Shown here: in pieces, positions 1 through 5,500 of the stretch
How the letters are laid out: each line of letters begins with the position of its first letter
How positions within the stretch are numbered: position 1 is the stretch's first letter
From: an uncultured Clostridia bacterium
GTDB lineage: Bacteria > Bacillota > Clostridia > Christensenellales > Maliibacteriaceae
Length of the DNA stretch: 5,500 bases
NCBI GenBank assembly: GCA_934613185.1
Contig: CAKTSO010000127.1
Coordinates: forward strand, 1-5,500
Direction of reading: 5' to 3'
Notes under the pieces: model-generated
Told to the model about the DNA's origin: nothing
The model's database searches: none
Seen by the model: the letters and a program-made list of their open reading frames with translations, nothing else
Translations under genes and position numbers: made by a program

Positions 1-216
1 GTCGATCTGCCCGTCGATCACGCGCTGTCCCGACTCAAGATCAAGTTTTTGCACATGAAGGTCGCGCCCGTCGATGCGAAGCGGGCCGTTTTCCGTCAAA
101 AGCAAAACGACGTTCTCGTCAAACCGTTCCACTTCGTAAACGCCGCGCAGCGCCATATGCTGCCGCGATTCCAGCGTAAACCCGTGGACGCGGGCGGGTT
201 TTCTTTCCTCGTTCAC
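1..216 (-). CDS. yabP: Sporulation protein YabP (3' end cut off by window)
   Basis: About 72 codons are visible, running off the left edge; the C-terminus is missing. The protein shows the YabP pattern: an N-terminal 'FTLESRQHMALRGVYEVERFDE' type region, then 'VLLLTENGPLRIDGRDLHV' and 'KLDLESGQRVIDGQID', matching the family order of a 'G-V-x-V-x-x-F-D' turn, a 'G-x-L-x-I-x-G' strand and an 'L-D-L-E-x-G' strand. YabP is a small protein needed for spore formation in Bacillus, usually beside yabQ and divIC; those would lie beyond the window. Start choice: an ATG at 225 touches the GGAGG (226-230) with no spacer, so it cannot use it well. The in-frame GTG at 216, three codons later, sits nine bases from the same GGAGG and is preferred. 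The related YqfC family is a less likely alternative. A terminator (262-295) separates it from the upstream GNAT gene, so it probably has its own promoter, though I see no clear one. Confidence 0.86.
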   Translation of the reverse strand, partial: MNEERKPARVHGFTLESRQHMALRGVYEVERFDENVVLLLTENGPLRIDGRDLHVQKLDLESGQRVIDGQID

Positions 217-261
217 AAAGCTCATCCTCCCATCGCTTTCAAAATCAAAGTTCCCCAAACA

Positions 262-295
262 AAAACGGACGGGAACCAAGCGTCTCGTCCGTTTT
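262..295 (-). terminator. Rho-independent terminator after the GNAT gene
   Basis: Perfect 10-bp inverted repeat, AAAACGGACG (262-271) and CGTCCGTTTT (286-295), around a 14-base loop. Read on the minus strand the stem is followed by TTTTTGTTTGG, a good U-tract. On the plus strand the tract is TTTT then CCC, which is weaker. It lies 51 bases beyond the GNAT stop codon and so probably ends the cysS-GNAT transcript before yabP. Confidence 0.8.
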
Positions 296-345
296 CCCTT
301 ATGAATTTTTACGCAACCGCGCCGTGAATTAGAACTCCCGTCGGT

Positions 346-807
346 TCACCGAAGGTTGATCATCATGCTGACGCGGCCGTCGGCGGCGATATCGCGCCGT
401 TTTCCGCCGTAGCGTTCCCAGACTTCCAGAAGCCAGGTGTCCTGATCCGTCATGACCTCGGAGATCACCTCCAGATCCATGGCGATCGCCTCGTCCATCA
501 AAAGATTGAAGGCGTCGTCCACGCTTTTGGGCGTCATGTAATGCGTCCCGATCCAGAACGAAAGCCGCGCGGAGTTCGCGACGAAATCGCGATAAGCCAG
601 CATTCCCAAGCCGATCGCATGGTCGTTTTCGACCAATGCGTAAACCTTCGCGCCGTTGCGGCGGCTCATCGTATCGTAATACTCCTCAAACTCGACCACG
701 CTGCGCGGCGCACGGCCGCTGCGGATCGATTCGATCAGCTTTTTGTCCGTATTCAAAATGACGATCAGATCTTCGGCCCATCTGCCTTTCGCCTGTTCCA
801 GCGTCAT
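346..807 (-). CDS. GNAT-fold acetyltransferase-like protein, divergent
   Basis: 153 residues, start ATG at 807 with GGAGG seven bases upstream. The layout fits a GNAT domain: helical N-terminal part (residues 1-50), a strand pair around KVYALVENDHAIGLGMLAYR (54-73), the strand RLSFWIG (81-87), a long helix DDAFNLLMDEAIAMDL (97-112), then EVISEVMTDQDTWLLEVWERYGGK (113-136), which resembles the GNAT motif B region ending in 'lekxGF'. The usual acetyl-CoA pyrophosphate loop (Q/R-x-x-G-x-G/A) should fall between the 81-87 strand and the helix, but the sequence there is THYMTPKSVDDA (88-99), without the glycines. It may bind a different ligand, bind CoA weakly or be inactive. It starts 27 bases after the cysS stop and is likely in the same transcript, so it would share the T-box control. 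Substrate unknown. The fold call is inferred from pattern, not from a search. Confidence 0.6.
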   Translation of the reverse strand: MTLEQAKGRWAEDLIVILNTDKKLIESIRSGRAPRSVVEFEEYYDTMSRRNGAKVYALVENDHAIGLGMLAYRDFVANSARLSFWIGTHYMTPKSVDDAFNLLMDEAIAMDLEVISEVMTDQDTWLLEVWERYGGKRRDIAADGRVSMMINLR

Positions 808-834
808 ATAACCGCCTCCGTGTGTTCGCCGCTT

Positions 835-2223
835 TCAGGCGCGACGCAGTTTCTGTCCCTGTTTGGTGTCCTCGACGACGTAGCCCATGGAAGCAAGCTT
901 GTCGCGGATCTCGTCGGATTTCGCATAGTCGCGCGCCTGACGCGCCGCCGCACGCTCTTCCAGAAGCTTGAGCGCCTCGGGATCATCGATCTCGGCGGGG
1001 CGGGTCACAAGGCCCATCACGCCGCACAATTCGTTCAAACCGTCCAGCGCGGCCTTGGCGTCGCCCGCGGTGGAGTTCTCGGTCACGGCGACGTTGATCG
1101 CGCGTACCAGTTCGAAAATCGCACCGACGGCGTCGGCGGTGTTGAAGTCATCCTCCATGGCGTCGACAAAGCGCTTTTTGGCGTCCGCAACGATCTTTTG
1201 GATCTCGTCACCCGCCTCGCCCGCGGGAAGGTTGCTCTGCATATGCACGAGATTGTCGCGCGCGGTGTAAAGGCGGTTCAGCGCCGCGGTGGACTGCTCG
1301 ATCAATTCCTTGGAGAAATTGATCGGGTTGCGATAGTGCGACGAGAGCATGAACAGGCGCACCGCTTCCAGATCGCACTCTTTGGCGATGTCGCGGATGG
1401 TAAAGAAATTGCCCTTGGACTTGGACATTTTCTCGTTGTTGATGTTGATAAAGCCGTTGTGCATCCAATAGCGCGCAAGGGGCTTGCCCGTCGCGCCCTC
1501 GCTCTGGGCGACTTCGTTTTCATGATGCGGGAAGAGAAGATCCTGCCCGCCGCAGTGAATGTCGATCGTCTCGCCAAGGTAGCGCATGCACATGGCGGAG
1601 CACTCGATGTGCCAGCCGGGACGGCCCATGCCCCACGGAGATTTCCACGAAGGTTCGCCGGGCTTTTCCGCCTTCCACAGCGCGAAGTCCATCGGATGGC
1701 GCTTGATCTCGCCGGGCGCGATGCGCGCGCCGGCTTCCAGATCGGCAAGGTTCTGGCCCGAGAGCTTGCCGTAGCCGGGGAACGCCTGCGTGTCGAAATA
1801 CACGTCGCCGTTTTCGACGGGATAGGCGTAGCCGTTATCGATCAGGCGCTTGATGAGCGCGATGATCTGCCCGATCTGCTCCGTGGCGCGGGGATGCACG
1901 TCGGCGCGGCGGATGTGCAGCGCGTCGGCATCTTTAAAATACTCGGCAATAAAGCGGTCGGCCAACTGAGCGACGGTGATGCCCTCGGCGTTGGCGCGGT
2001 TGATCATCTTATCGTCGATATCCGTGAAGTTCTGGACGTATTTGACTTCGTAGCCCGCGTATTCAAAATAGCGGCGCAGCTGGTCAAAGAGGATGAACGG
2101 GCGGGCGTTGCCGATATGGAAATAATCATAGACCGTCGGGCCGCAGGTGTAGATCATGACCTTGCCCGGGACAAGAGGCACAAATTCTTCTTTTTCGTGC
2201 GTCAGATGATTGTAAATTCTCAT
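835..2223 (-). CDS. cysS: Cysteinyl-tRNA synthetase
   Basis: Class I aminoacyl-tRNA synthetase that joins cysteine to tRNA-Cys in the cytoplasm. 462 residues, the usual length for bacterial CysRS. All signatures are present: the HIGH-type motif HIGN (residues 36-39), KMSKS (265-269), and the four zinc ligands that recognise cysteine thiol, C27 (YTCGPTVYDY), C208 (HIECS), H233 and E237 (FPHHENE). The FTDIDDKMI segment (66-74) is typical of the family. The C-terminal part (from about 320) is the DALR-type helical domain followed by a small tail with EERAAARQARDYAKSDEIRDKL-like helix. Start choice: ATG at 2223 has AGGAG six bases upstream and gives the expected MRIYNHL opening; a TTG eight codons earlier (2247) only adds a lysine-rich tail made of translated leader. 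Expression should depend on the T-box leader upstream. The gene is followed closely by the GNAT-like gene. Identification is essentially certain. Confidence 0.97.
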   Translation of the reverse strand: MRIYNHLTHEKEEFVPLVPGKVMIYTCGPTVYDYFHIGNARPFILFDQLRRYFEYAGYEVKYVQNFTDIDDKMINRANAEGITVAQLADRFIAEYFKDADALHIRRADVHPRATEQIGQIIALIKRLIDNGYAYPVENGDVYFDTQAFPGYGKLSGQNLADLEAGARIAPGEIKRHPMDFALWKAEKPGEPSWKSPWGMGRPGWHIECSAMCMRYLGETIDIHCGGQDLLFPHHENEVAQSEGATGKPLARYWMHNGFININNEKMSKSKGNFFTIRDIAKECDLEAVRLFMLSSHYRNPINFSKELIEQSTAALNRLYTARDNLVHMQSNLPAGEAGDEIQKIVADAKKRFVDAMEDDFNTADAVGAIFELVRAINVAVTENSTAGDAKAALDGLNELCGVMGLVTRPAEIDDPEALKLLEERAAARQARDYAKSDEIRDKLASMGYVVEDTKQGQKLRRA

Positions 2224-2229
2224 GCGCTT

Positions 2230-2234
2230 CTCCT
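2230..2234 (-). promoter_or_regulatory. Ribosome binding site that sets the cysS start
   Basis: AGGAG on the minus strand, six bases from the ATG at 2223. It overlaps the lysine codons of the TTG-initiated extension, so that longer reading would have to translate through its own Shine-Dalgarno. This supports the shorter 462-residue product. Confidence 0.8.
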
Positions 2235-2255
2235 TCTTCTTTTTCAAATCTTACT

Positions 2256-2297
2256 ATAACATAAGGATGCCCTCATCACGGAGACGAAGGCATCCTT
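2256..2297 (-). terminator. T-box regulated terminator
   Basis: On the minus strand a continuous 15-bp stem forms between 2283-2297 and 2263-2277 (starts AAGGATGCC, closes with GGGCATCCTT, two or three G-U pairs) with a five-base loop UCCGU. Its 5' arm and loop contain the CGUCUCC that completes the antiterminator, so the two structures exclude each other. The following tract is UUAUGUUAU rather than a pure U run. Confidence 0.85.
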
Positions 2298-2549
2298 TCG
2301 CGGTTCCACCCCGATTGACCGCACGCTTTTAAAAAAGCGGCGATCCAGCTTTGCTCCCAATATCGCGGGAAAACGTCCCGGGCTAAAAAGCGTTCGCTTC
2401 ACTCACTCGGGAAGACTATCGAATGCACACGCGCGGACGCATTTGCTTATTATGGGGACTTTCAGCCGGCGATCCCCATCTCTTTCCTGCCGCAAAGCGG
2501 CATCCAGCGCTCTTTCGGTCAACGTCTGTCAAAGAATATGAACTTTATG
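2256..2549 (-). ncRNA. T-box riboswitch (cysteine) leading cysS
   Basis: The minus strand carries the T-box core GGGGTGGAACCGCG (2299-2312), which is nearly invariant in T-box leaders; its UGGN bulge pairs with the acceptor end of uncharged tRNA. The antiterminator can be drawn in full: CGGGG pairs with CUCCG, then the UGGAACC bulge, then GCG pairs with CGU. Upstream is a Stem III-like hairpin (2317-2345, 13 bp with one bulged U), a small CGGGA/TCCCG hairpin, and a Stem I region with the AGAGA motif just before a distal arm AUGGGGA...UCCCCAU. The best specifier candidate is UGC (Cys) at 2425-2427, followed by A and about 24 bases after the distal arm, as in glyQS-type leaders; a second UGC lies about 11 bases after the arm, so this assignment is tentative. 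Uncharged tRNA-Cys would favour the antiterminator and read-through into cysS. The 5' end is inferred from the promoter. Confidence 0.92.
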
Positions 2550-2554
2550 GATTC

Positions 2555-2583
2555 ATTATATCGGCAGCCGTGGCAAATTGCAA
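2555..2583 (-). promoter_or_regulatory. Promoter for the cysS T-box transcript
   Basis: Minus-strand -10 TATAAT (2555-2560, perfect) and -35 TTGCAA (2578-2583, four of six to TTGACA) with exactly 17 bases between them. Predicted start of transcription is near 2547-2549, just before the T-box Stem I. Looks like a housekeeping sigma-A promoter. Confidence 0.75.
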
Positions 2584-2595
2584 GAGGCACGCGCG

Positions 2596-2616
2596 GCACA
2601 AAGGCAGATTTTGTGC
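2596..2616. repeat. 7-bp inverted repeat abutting the plus-strand -10 box
   Basis: Perfect repeat GCACAAA (2596-2602) and TTTGTGC (2610-2616) with a seven-base spacer, centre-to-centre distance 14. It ends at the base before TATACT and covers the place where a -35 would be. It also lies 13 bases behind the cysS -35. Its size and location fit a dimeric regulator site, but no regulator gene is in the window and it could be chance. Confidence 0.45.
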
Positions 2617-2622
2617 TATACT
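2614..2622 (+). promoter_or_regulatory. Promoter for the M15B-like gene (extended -10)
   Basis: TGCTATACT is an extended -10 element (TGn plus TATACT at 2617-2622). No good -35 is seen at 2593-2599, as can be the case with extended -10 promoters. A perfect TATAAT at 2637-2642 is a second candidate, but its -35 region is poor and it would leave only about four bases before the ribosome binding site. Confidence 0.5.
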
Positions 2623-2652
2623 GATTCTATCTTTTCTATAATTGAAAGCAGC

Positions 2653-2660
2653 AAAGGAGG
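2653..2660 (+). promoter_or_regulatory. Ribosome binding site that sets the M15B-like start
   Basis: AAAGGAGG, followed ten bases later by ATG at 2671. The in-frame ATG at 2578 lies upstream of the predicted promoter -10 and cannot be the start of this transcript. Confidence 0.8.
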
Positions 2661-2670
2661 TGCGCTTTCC

Positions 2671-3480
2671 ATGGCGCGATTCGGAATGGACGGCTACGTC
2701 CGCCCGCCCTATCGTCTTCGGCACGCCGCGCGGATGCGCGCGCTCGTATTGATCCTGATCGTCCTGTTCGCGGCGCTCGTTCTTTTTGCCATCGGCTATT
2801 TCTGGAACAACGTGCAAAACGCGCCCGCGCCCGATCCCGAGCTTTGGAGCCTTCGCATCGTCAGCGAAGAGACCCCATTAAAACAGGACGTTTCCGTCTC
2901 CACTGCGCCGCTTGCCAACGTCTATCTGACGCGCGACGCGGTCAAAGACGGCGAACCCGTCCGATTTGACACGCGCGCCTATGACGCGCTTTGCGCCATG
3001 CTTTCCGCCGCAAAAGAGGGCGGCTACAACCCCATCGTCACGCGCGGCTATCTCGATTTGGACGAAGAGCGCGCGCTCTTTAAAGAAGAACAGCACCGCC
3101 TTCGCGCGCAGGGTCAAAGCGCCGCCGAGGCATATCTGGCCGCTTCGCAAACACTTGGGACGCCCGGCTCCTCGGAATATTCGCTCGGCCTGAGCGTCGA
3201 AATCTGCGCCTCCGCCGTCGGCACGACGAGCGGTTTTGAATCCAATCCTCTGTACGACTGGCTTTCCAAAAACGCATGGCGTTACGGTTTCGTCCTCCGT
3301 TATCCCGAGGACAAGACCGACGTCACGGGGCACGAGTACGATCCCTGCTGCTATCGCTACGTCGGCGTTTCGCAGGCGAAGCGGATGCGCAAAAAGAACT
3401 ACTGTTTGGAAGAATATGTCGCCGAAGTGCAGGCACAGCTTCTGGAATACGAAAAAAAACAGGCGAAAAAAGCGAACTGA
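2671..3480 (+). CDS. Membrane-anchored M15B (VanY-like) D,D-carboxypeptidase homologue, predicted inactive
   Basis: 269 residues. A short basic N-terminus (RLRHAARMR, 15-23) is followed by one hydrophobic segment (24-45), giving an anchor with the rest outside the cell. From about 100 the chain follows the VanY/DacB-like M15B fold step by step: VTRGYLDLDEERALF (123-137) for 'SGYRSYxxQxxLF', PGSSEYSLGLSVEI (165-178) for 'PGxSEHqtGLAVDI', LYDWLSKNAWRYGFVLRYPEDK (194-215) for 'WLxxNAxkYGFIlRYPkgK', TGHEYDPCCYRYVG (219-232) for 'TGyxyEPWHyRYVG', and a closing LEEYV (246-250). Active family members cut the terminal D-Ala from peptidoglycan stem peptides using zinc. Here the ligands and base are changed: His to Y170, Asp to E177, catalytic Glu to D224, Trp-His to C226-C227, and the Arg of SGYRS is lost. 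The fold is intact and there is no frameshift, so a binding, scaffold or regulatory role at the wall is more likely than catalysis. The gene ends with a lysine-rich tail and its own terminator. Confidence 0.85.
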   Translation: MARFGMDGYVRPPYRLRHAARMRALVLILIVLFAALVLFAIGYFWNNVQNAPAPDPELWSLRIVSEETPLKQDVSVSTAPLANVYLTRDAVKDGEPVRFDTRAYDALCAMLSAAKEGGYNPIVTRGYLDLDEERALFKEEQHRLRAQGQSAAEAYLAASQTLGTPGSSEYSLGLSVEICASAVGTTSGFESNPLYDWLSKNAWRYGFVLRYPEDKTDVTGHEYDPCCYRYVGVSQAKRMRKKNYCLEEYVAEVQAQLLEYEKKQAKKAN

Positions 3481-3491
3481 ATCTTTTCATC

Positions 3492-3524
3492 AAAAAAGGC
3501 GTCTCATACGAAACGCCTTTTTTT
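3492..3524. terminator. Bidirectional terminator between convergent genes
   Basis: AAAAAAGGCGT (3492-3502) pairs with ACGCCTTTTTT (3513-3523) around a ten-base loop. There are seven T at 3518-3524 on the plus strand and six on the minus strand. It lies 12 bases after the M15B-like stop and five bases beyond the cupin stop, so it can serve both genes. Confidence 0.9.
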
Positions 3525-3528
3525 GATT

Positions 3529-3879
3529 TTAGTCCAGCACGATGCAGGCGAGCATTTTAAGATCCGCGCCCGACTCGTTTTCGACGCTGTGTCCCGCGCC
3601 GTTCCCGGTGACGACCGTGTCGCCCTTTCGGATCACGCTGCGGCTGTGCCCGTCGTCCAAAATGCCCTCGCCCTCGAGAACATAATAGAACTCCGTTTCA
3701 CCGCTGTGTTCATGATACCCCATCGACGCGCCGTTGGGTACGACGATCTCGGCGAACAGGCGGCACTTTTCCGGCAGGTCGCCGCGCGCGGCGATCGGAT
3801 GAAAAAACTCGACGCTGCCCTTTCCGCCACGCATATTCTCGCGCGTTTCATGGGTCATGTTCTGTGAAGTCACGATCAT
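3529..3879 (-). CDS. Single-domain cupin protein
   Basis: 116 residues forming one conserved-barrel cupin (Cupin_2 type). Motif 1 is GYHEHSGETEFYYVLEG (54-70), giving likely metal ligands H56, H58 and E63. Motif 2 is GDTVVTGNGAGHSVEN (86-101), giving the fourth ligand H97; the usual proline of 'PxG' is G92. All four ligands are present, so it probably binds a divalent metal. The sequence does not show the reaction or substrate; small cupins of this type are isomerases, dioxygenases, sugar-binding or sensory proteins. The 'HPIAARGDLPEKCRLFAEIVVPNGASMGYHEH' type lead-in is common in stand-alone cupins of Clostridia. ATG at 3879 has AAGGAG upstream but with a long 11-base spacer. It follows hom by 69 bases in the same direction with no obvious promoter or terminator between, so it may be co-transcribed. 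Confidence 0.9.
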   Translation of the reverse strand: MIVTSQNMTHETRENMRGGKGSVEFFHPIAARGDLPEKCRLFAEIVVPNGASMGYHEHSGETEFYYVLEGEGILDDGHSRSVIRKGDTVVTGNGAGHSVENESGADLKMLACIVLD

Positions 3880-3909
3880 GATTTATCACACTCCTTTCGC
3901 GTTGATTGC

Positions 3910-3929
3910 ATCCGGCCGCAGCGCCGGAT
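3910..3929. repeat. Hairpin in the hom-cupin gap
   Basis: Perfect 7-bp G+C-rich inverted repeat ATCCGGC / GCCGGAT with a six-base loop. No U-tract follows on either strand, so it is unlikely to be a strong intrinsic terminator. It may protect the upstream mRNA end or only slow polymerase between hom and the cupin gene. Confidence 0.5.
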
Positions 3930-3948
3930 CAAAGTCCTTATGAAACAA

Positions 3949-5190
3949 TCAAAGCTCCGCGCGGATGACGCTGCGGCAGTCGCCCGCCGCCTTCGCCGCC
4001 TCGCGAACGGTTTCCTCGCGCGCCGATTCGACCAGCGCCGCACATTCCCCGTCTTCCGCGGCAAACGCACGGACCTTCAGCCCCGCGGCCGCAAGACGGC
4101 GCGTGATCTTGTCCGTATCCTCCCCCGCAAAGCGCAGGAAGAAAGCGCTCTCGGCGTCGTTTTTCACAACGGCGCGCTTTGCGTTGCCGTTTTCGTCGAA
4201 GAACGTACAATACGCATGCTTCTGCGTTTTCGACGCGCGCACAAGATCGGACACGATTGCGCTGGCCGTGGGCAGCGCGCCCGCGCCGCGGCCGTAGAGC
4301 ATCGATTCGCCGACCATGTCGCCCGTAAGATAGATCGCGTTGAACGCGTCCTGCACGGAGGCCATCGGATGCGTATTGGGAATGAATGTCGGATACACAT
4401 GCGCCTCGCACGAATCGCCGTGATCCTTGCCGATTCCGAGCAGTTTCAGCGTCATGCCGAGTTTTTTACCGAGGGAAATGTCCTGCGCCGCGATCTGCGT
4501 GATGCCGTCATAGGCGATCGCGCCGACGGGCACATGCCGTCGAAATGCAAGGGAGGCCAGGATCGAAAGCTTGAACACGGCGTCCATGCCGCCCACGTCG
4601 AACGTCGGATCGGGTTCGGCATAGCCCAGCTCCTGCGCCTCGGCAAGCGCGGCGTCGTAATCCATGCCCGCCTCGAGCATGCGCCAGAGCATATAGTTCG
4701 TCGTGCCGTTGATGATGCCCATGACGCTCGTAATATGGTTGGCCTGCATGGAATTTTTCAACACGTCGATCACGGGCACGCCGCCGCCCGCGCTGGCCTC
4801 GTAATAAAGCCCCGCGCCGCTTTTGCGCGCCGCCGCTTCCAGGCGCGGCCACGCGGGTGCAACGGCGCTCTTGTTCGCCGAAACGACCGTTTTGCCGTTC
4901 AAAAGCGCACGCTCCATATACGTCGCCGCAGGCTCGCCGCCCCCCATGACTTCCACGACGATATCCACGTCCGGATTGTCGACGATATCGGTCACGTCCG
5001 TCGTCAGGATGCCGCCGCCAAGGCCCGGAATGCGCCCCTTGGCCTTGTTCACGTCGCGCACGAGCGCGCGAACGATCAGAAAATCAACATCCTGCGTTTC
5101 CCGAAGGAGCGCCGCATTCTTGCGCAGAACGCGCACGACGCCCGAGCCGATGTTGCCCATCCCGAGGAAACCGATCTTTACCATCTTCAT
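3949..5190 (-). CDS. hom: Homoserine dehydrogenase
   Basis: Reduces aspartate semialdehyde to homoserine with NAD(P)H, the branch point to threonine and methionine; cytoplasmic. 413 residues in three parts. The N-terminal Rossmann domain has GMGNIGSG (10-17) and SANK (104-107, with K107 at the conserved lysine). The catalytic domain has GIINGTTNYML (158-168), then AQELGYAEPDPTFDVGGMDAVFKL (185-208), which includes the family acidic residues E192 and D198 and the catalytic D203 and K207, and later YGRGAGALPTASAIVSDL (299-316). Residues about 346-413 look like a shortened ACT regulatory domain (SAFFLRF...LVESAREETVREAAKAAG) in which the usual 'DKPGVLA' ligand loop is replaced by GEDTDKITRR. ATG at 5190 has AGGGAG seven bases upstream. 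Its ATGA overlaps the coaX stop, so translation is probably coupled. Confidence 0.96.
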   Translation of the reverse strand: MKMVKIGFLGMGNIGSGVVRVLRKNAALLRETQDVDFLIVRALVRDVNKAKGRIPGLGGGILTTDVTDIVDNPDVDIVVEVMGGGEPAATYMERALLNGKTVVSANKSAVAPAWPRLEAAARKSGAGLYYEASAGGGVPVIDVLKNSMQANHITSVMGIINGTTNYMLWRMLEAGMDYDAALAEAQELGYAEPDPTFDVGGMDAVFKLSILASLAFRRHVPVGAIAYDGITQIAAQDISLGKKLGMTLKLLGIGKDHGDSCEAHVYPTFIPNTHPMASVQDAFNAIYLTGDMVGESMLYGRGAGALPTASAIVSDLVRASKTQKHAYCTFFDENGNAKRAVVKNDAESAFFLRFAGEDTDKITRRLAAAGLKVRAFAAEDGECAALVESAREETVREAAKAAGDCRSVIRAEL

Positions 5191-5500
5191 TTCGTTTCTC
5201 CCTGCGTGTTTTTTCGATACAGTATCTCAAGCCCTTTTAAAGTCAAAAGCGGATCGACGTGCATGCCGATGGAAAGCTGCGCGCTGATCAAGTGCGCAAG
5301 GCCGCCCGTGGCGACGACTTTCGCGTCGGGGCGCTCCATCTCCTGCCGCATTTTCGATACGATATAGGCAACCTGCCCGGCGCAGCCGTAGACGATGCCG
5401 GCCTGCATATTCAAAGTCGTCGTGCGGTTGATGACTTTCGTCGGACGGACGAGTTCCACCGTCGGCAGCTTCGCCGTGTGGCGCACGAGCGCCTCCATCG
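5187..5500 (-). CDS. coaX: Type III pantothenate kinase, C-terminal part (5' end cut off by window)
   Basis: Last 103 residues of an ORF that continues past the right edge; the methionine at 5498 is internal, not a start. CoaX phosphorylates pantothenate, the first step of CoA synthesis, in the cytoplasm, and belongs to the ASKHA fold. Family marks visible here are the 'ALVRHTAKLPTVEL' region, 'NRTTTLNMQAGIVYGCAGQV' (conserved T-x-x-x-M-Q-x-G-x-x-x-G-x-x-G helix), 'KVVATGGLA' (the ATGGLA nucleotide-site motif) and the C-terminal 'DPLLTLKGLEILY'. The N-terminal Asp and phosphate loops lie outside the window. The type III enzyme typically needs a monovalent cation and is not inhibited by CoA. 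The last bases overlap the hom start (ATGA). Confidence 0.94.
   Translation of the reverse strand, partial: MEALVRHTAKLPTVELVRPTKVINRTTTLNMQAGIVYGCAGQVAYIVSKMRQEMERPDAKVVATGGLAHLISAQLSIGMHVDPLLTLKGLEILYRKNTQGETK

Noticed and set aside
2224..2247. TTG start giving cysS eight extra residues
   Set aside because: The extra residues are nearly all lysine or glutamate encoded by the purine-rich Shine-Dalgarno region; family members begin at the later ATG.
541..2259. 572-codon plus-strand open frame opposite cysS and the GNAT gene
   Set aside because: It is antisense to a certain cysS; the translation is rich in Arg, Ala, Val and His with no family motifs, as expected of a shadow in G+C-rich DNA.
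2423..2641. 72-codon plus-strand frame in the cysS leader
   Set aside because: It crosses the T-box on the opposite strand and the cysS promoter, and the product has no recognisable features.
2578..2670. Upstream ATG for the M15B-like gene
   Set aside because: It lies in the cysS -35 region and before the plus-strand -10 boxes, has no ribosome binding site, and would put 31 non-family residues before the anchor.
3940..5367. 475-codon plus-strand open frame opposite hom and coaX
   Set aside because: Antisense to two confidently identified genes; no plausible ribosome binding site and no recognisable domain.
1..5500. Mobile element, CRISPR, toxin-antitoxin or defence system
   Set aside because: No direct-repeat array, transposase, integrase, att-like site or recognisable defence domain was seen on either strand; all gene-sized intervals are taken by housekeeping or sporulation genes or the M15B-like, cupin and GNAT genes.

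Overview
The window reads as a G+C-rich chromosomal segment from an endospore-forming Firmicute, most likely a Clostridia-type lineage. The support is a recognisable yabP (a family found in spore formers), a cysteine T-box leader in front of cysS, strong GGAGG ribosome binding sites, and type III rather than type I or II pantothenate kinase. No mobile element, phage gene, CRISPR array, tRNA or rRNA was found. The species cannot be named from this sequence.

Layout from right to left, because six of the seven genes are on the minus strand. The right edge holds the 3' end of coaX. Its stop overlaps the start of hom (homoserine dehydrogenase) by four bases. A 69-base gap with a small hairpin leads to a single-domain cupin gene, which ends at a bidirectional terminator (3492-3524). 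On the other side of that terminator is the only plus-strand gene, a membrane-anchored VanY/DdcY-like M15B protein whose metal-binding and catalytic residues have all been replaced. Its promoter faces that of cysS. The 447 bases between the two start codons (2224-2670) hold a cysS promoter, a full T-box riboswitch with its terminator, and a plus-strand promoter with a 7-bp inverted repeat against its -10 box. cysS is followed 27 bases later by a GNAT-fold gene, then a terminator (262-295), then yabP, which runs off the left edge.

Together these are housekeeping and sporulation genes: CoA synthesis (coaX), the threonine/methionine branch of the aspartate pathway (hom), cysteine charging of tRNA under uncharged tRNA-Cys control (T-box and cysS), and a spore-formation gene (yabP). 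I found no clearly new multi-gene system. The most unusual item is the M15B pseudo-peptidase (2671-3480), with the operator-like palindrome at its promoter second. The GNAT-like protein in the cysS operon also lacks the usual acetyl-CoA loop.
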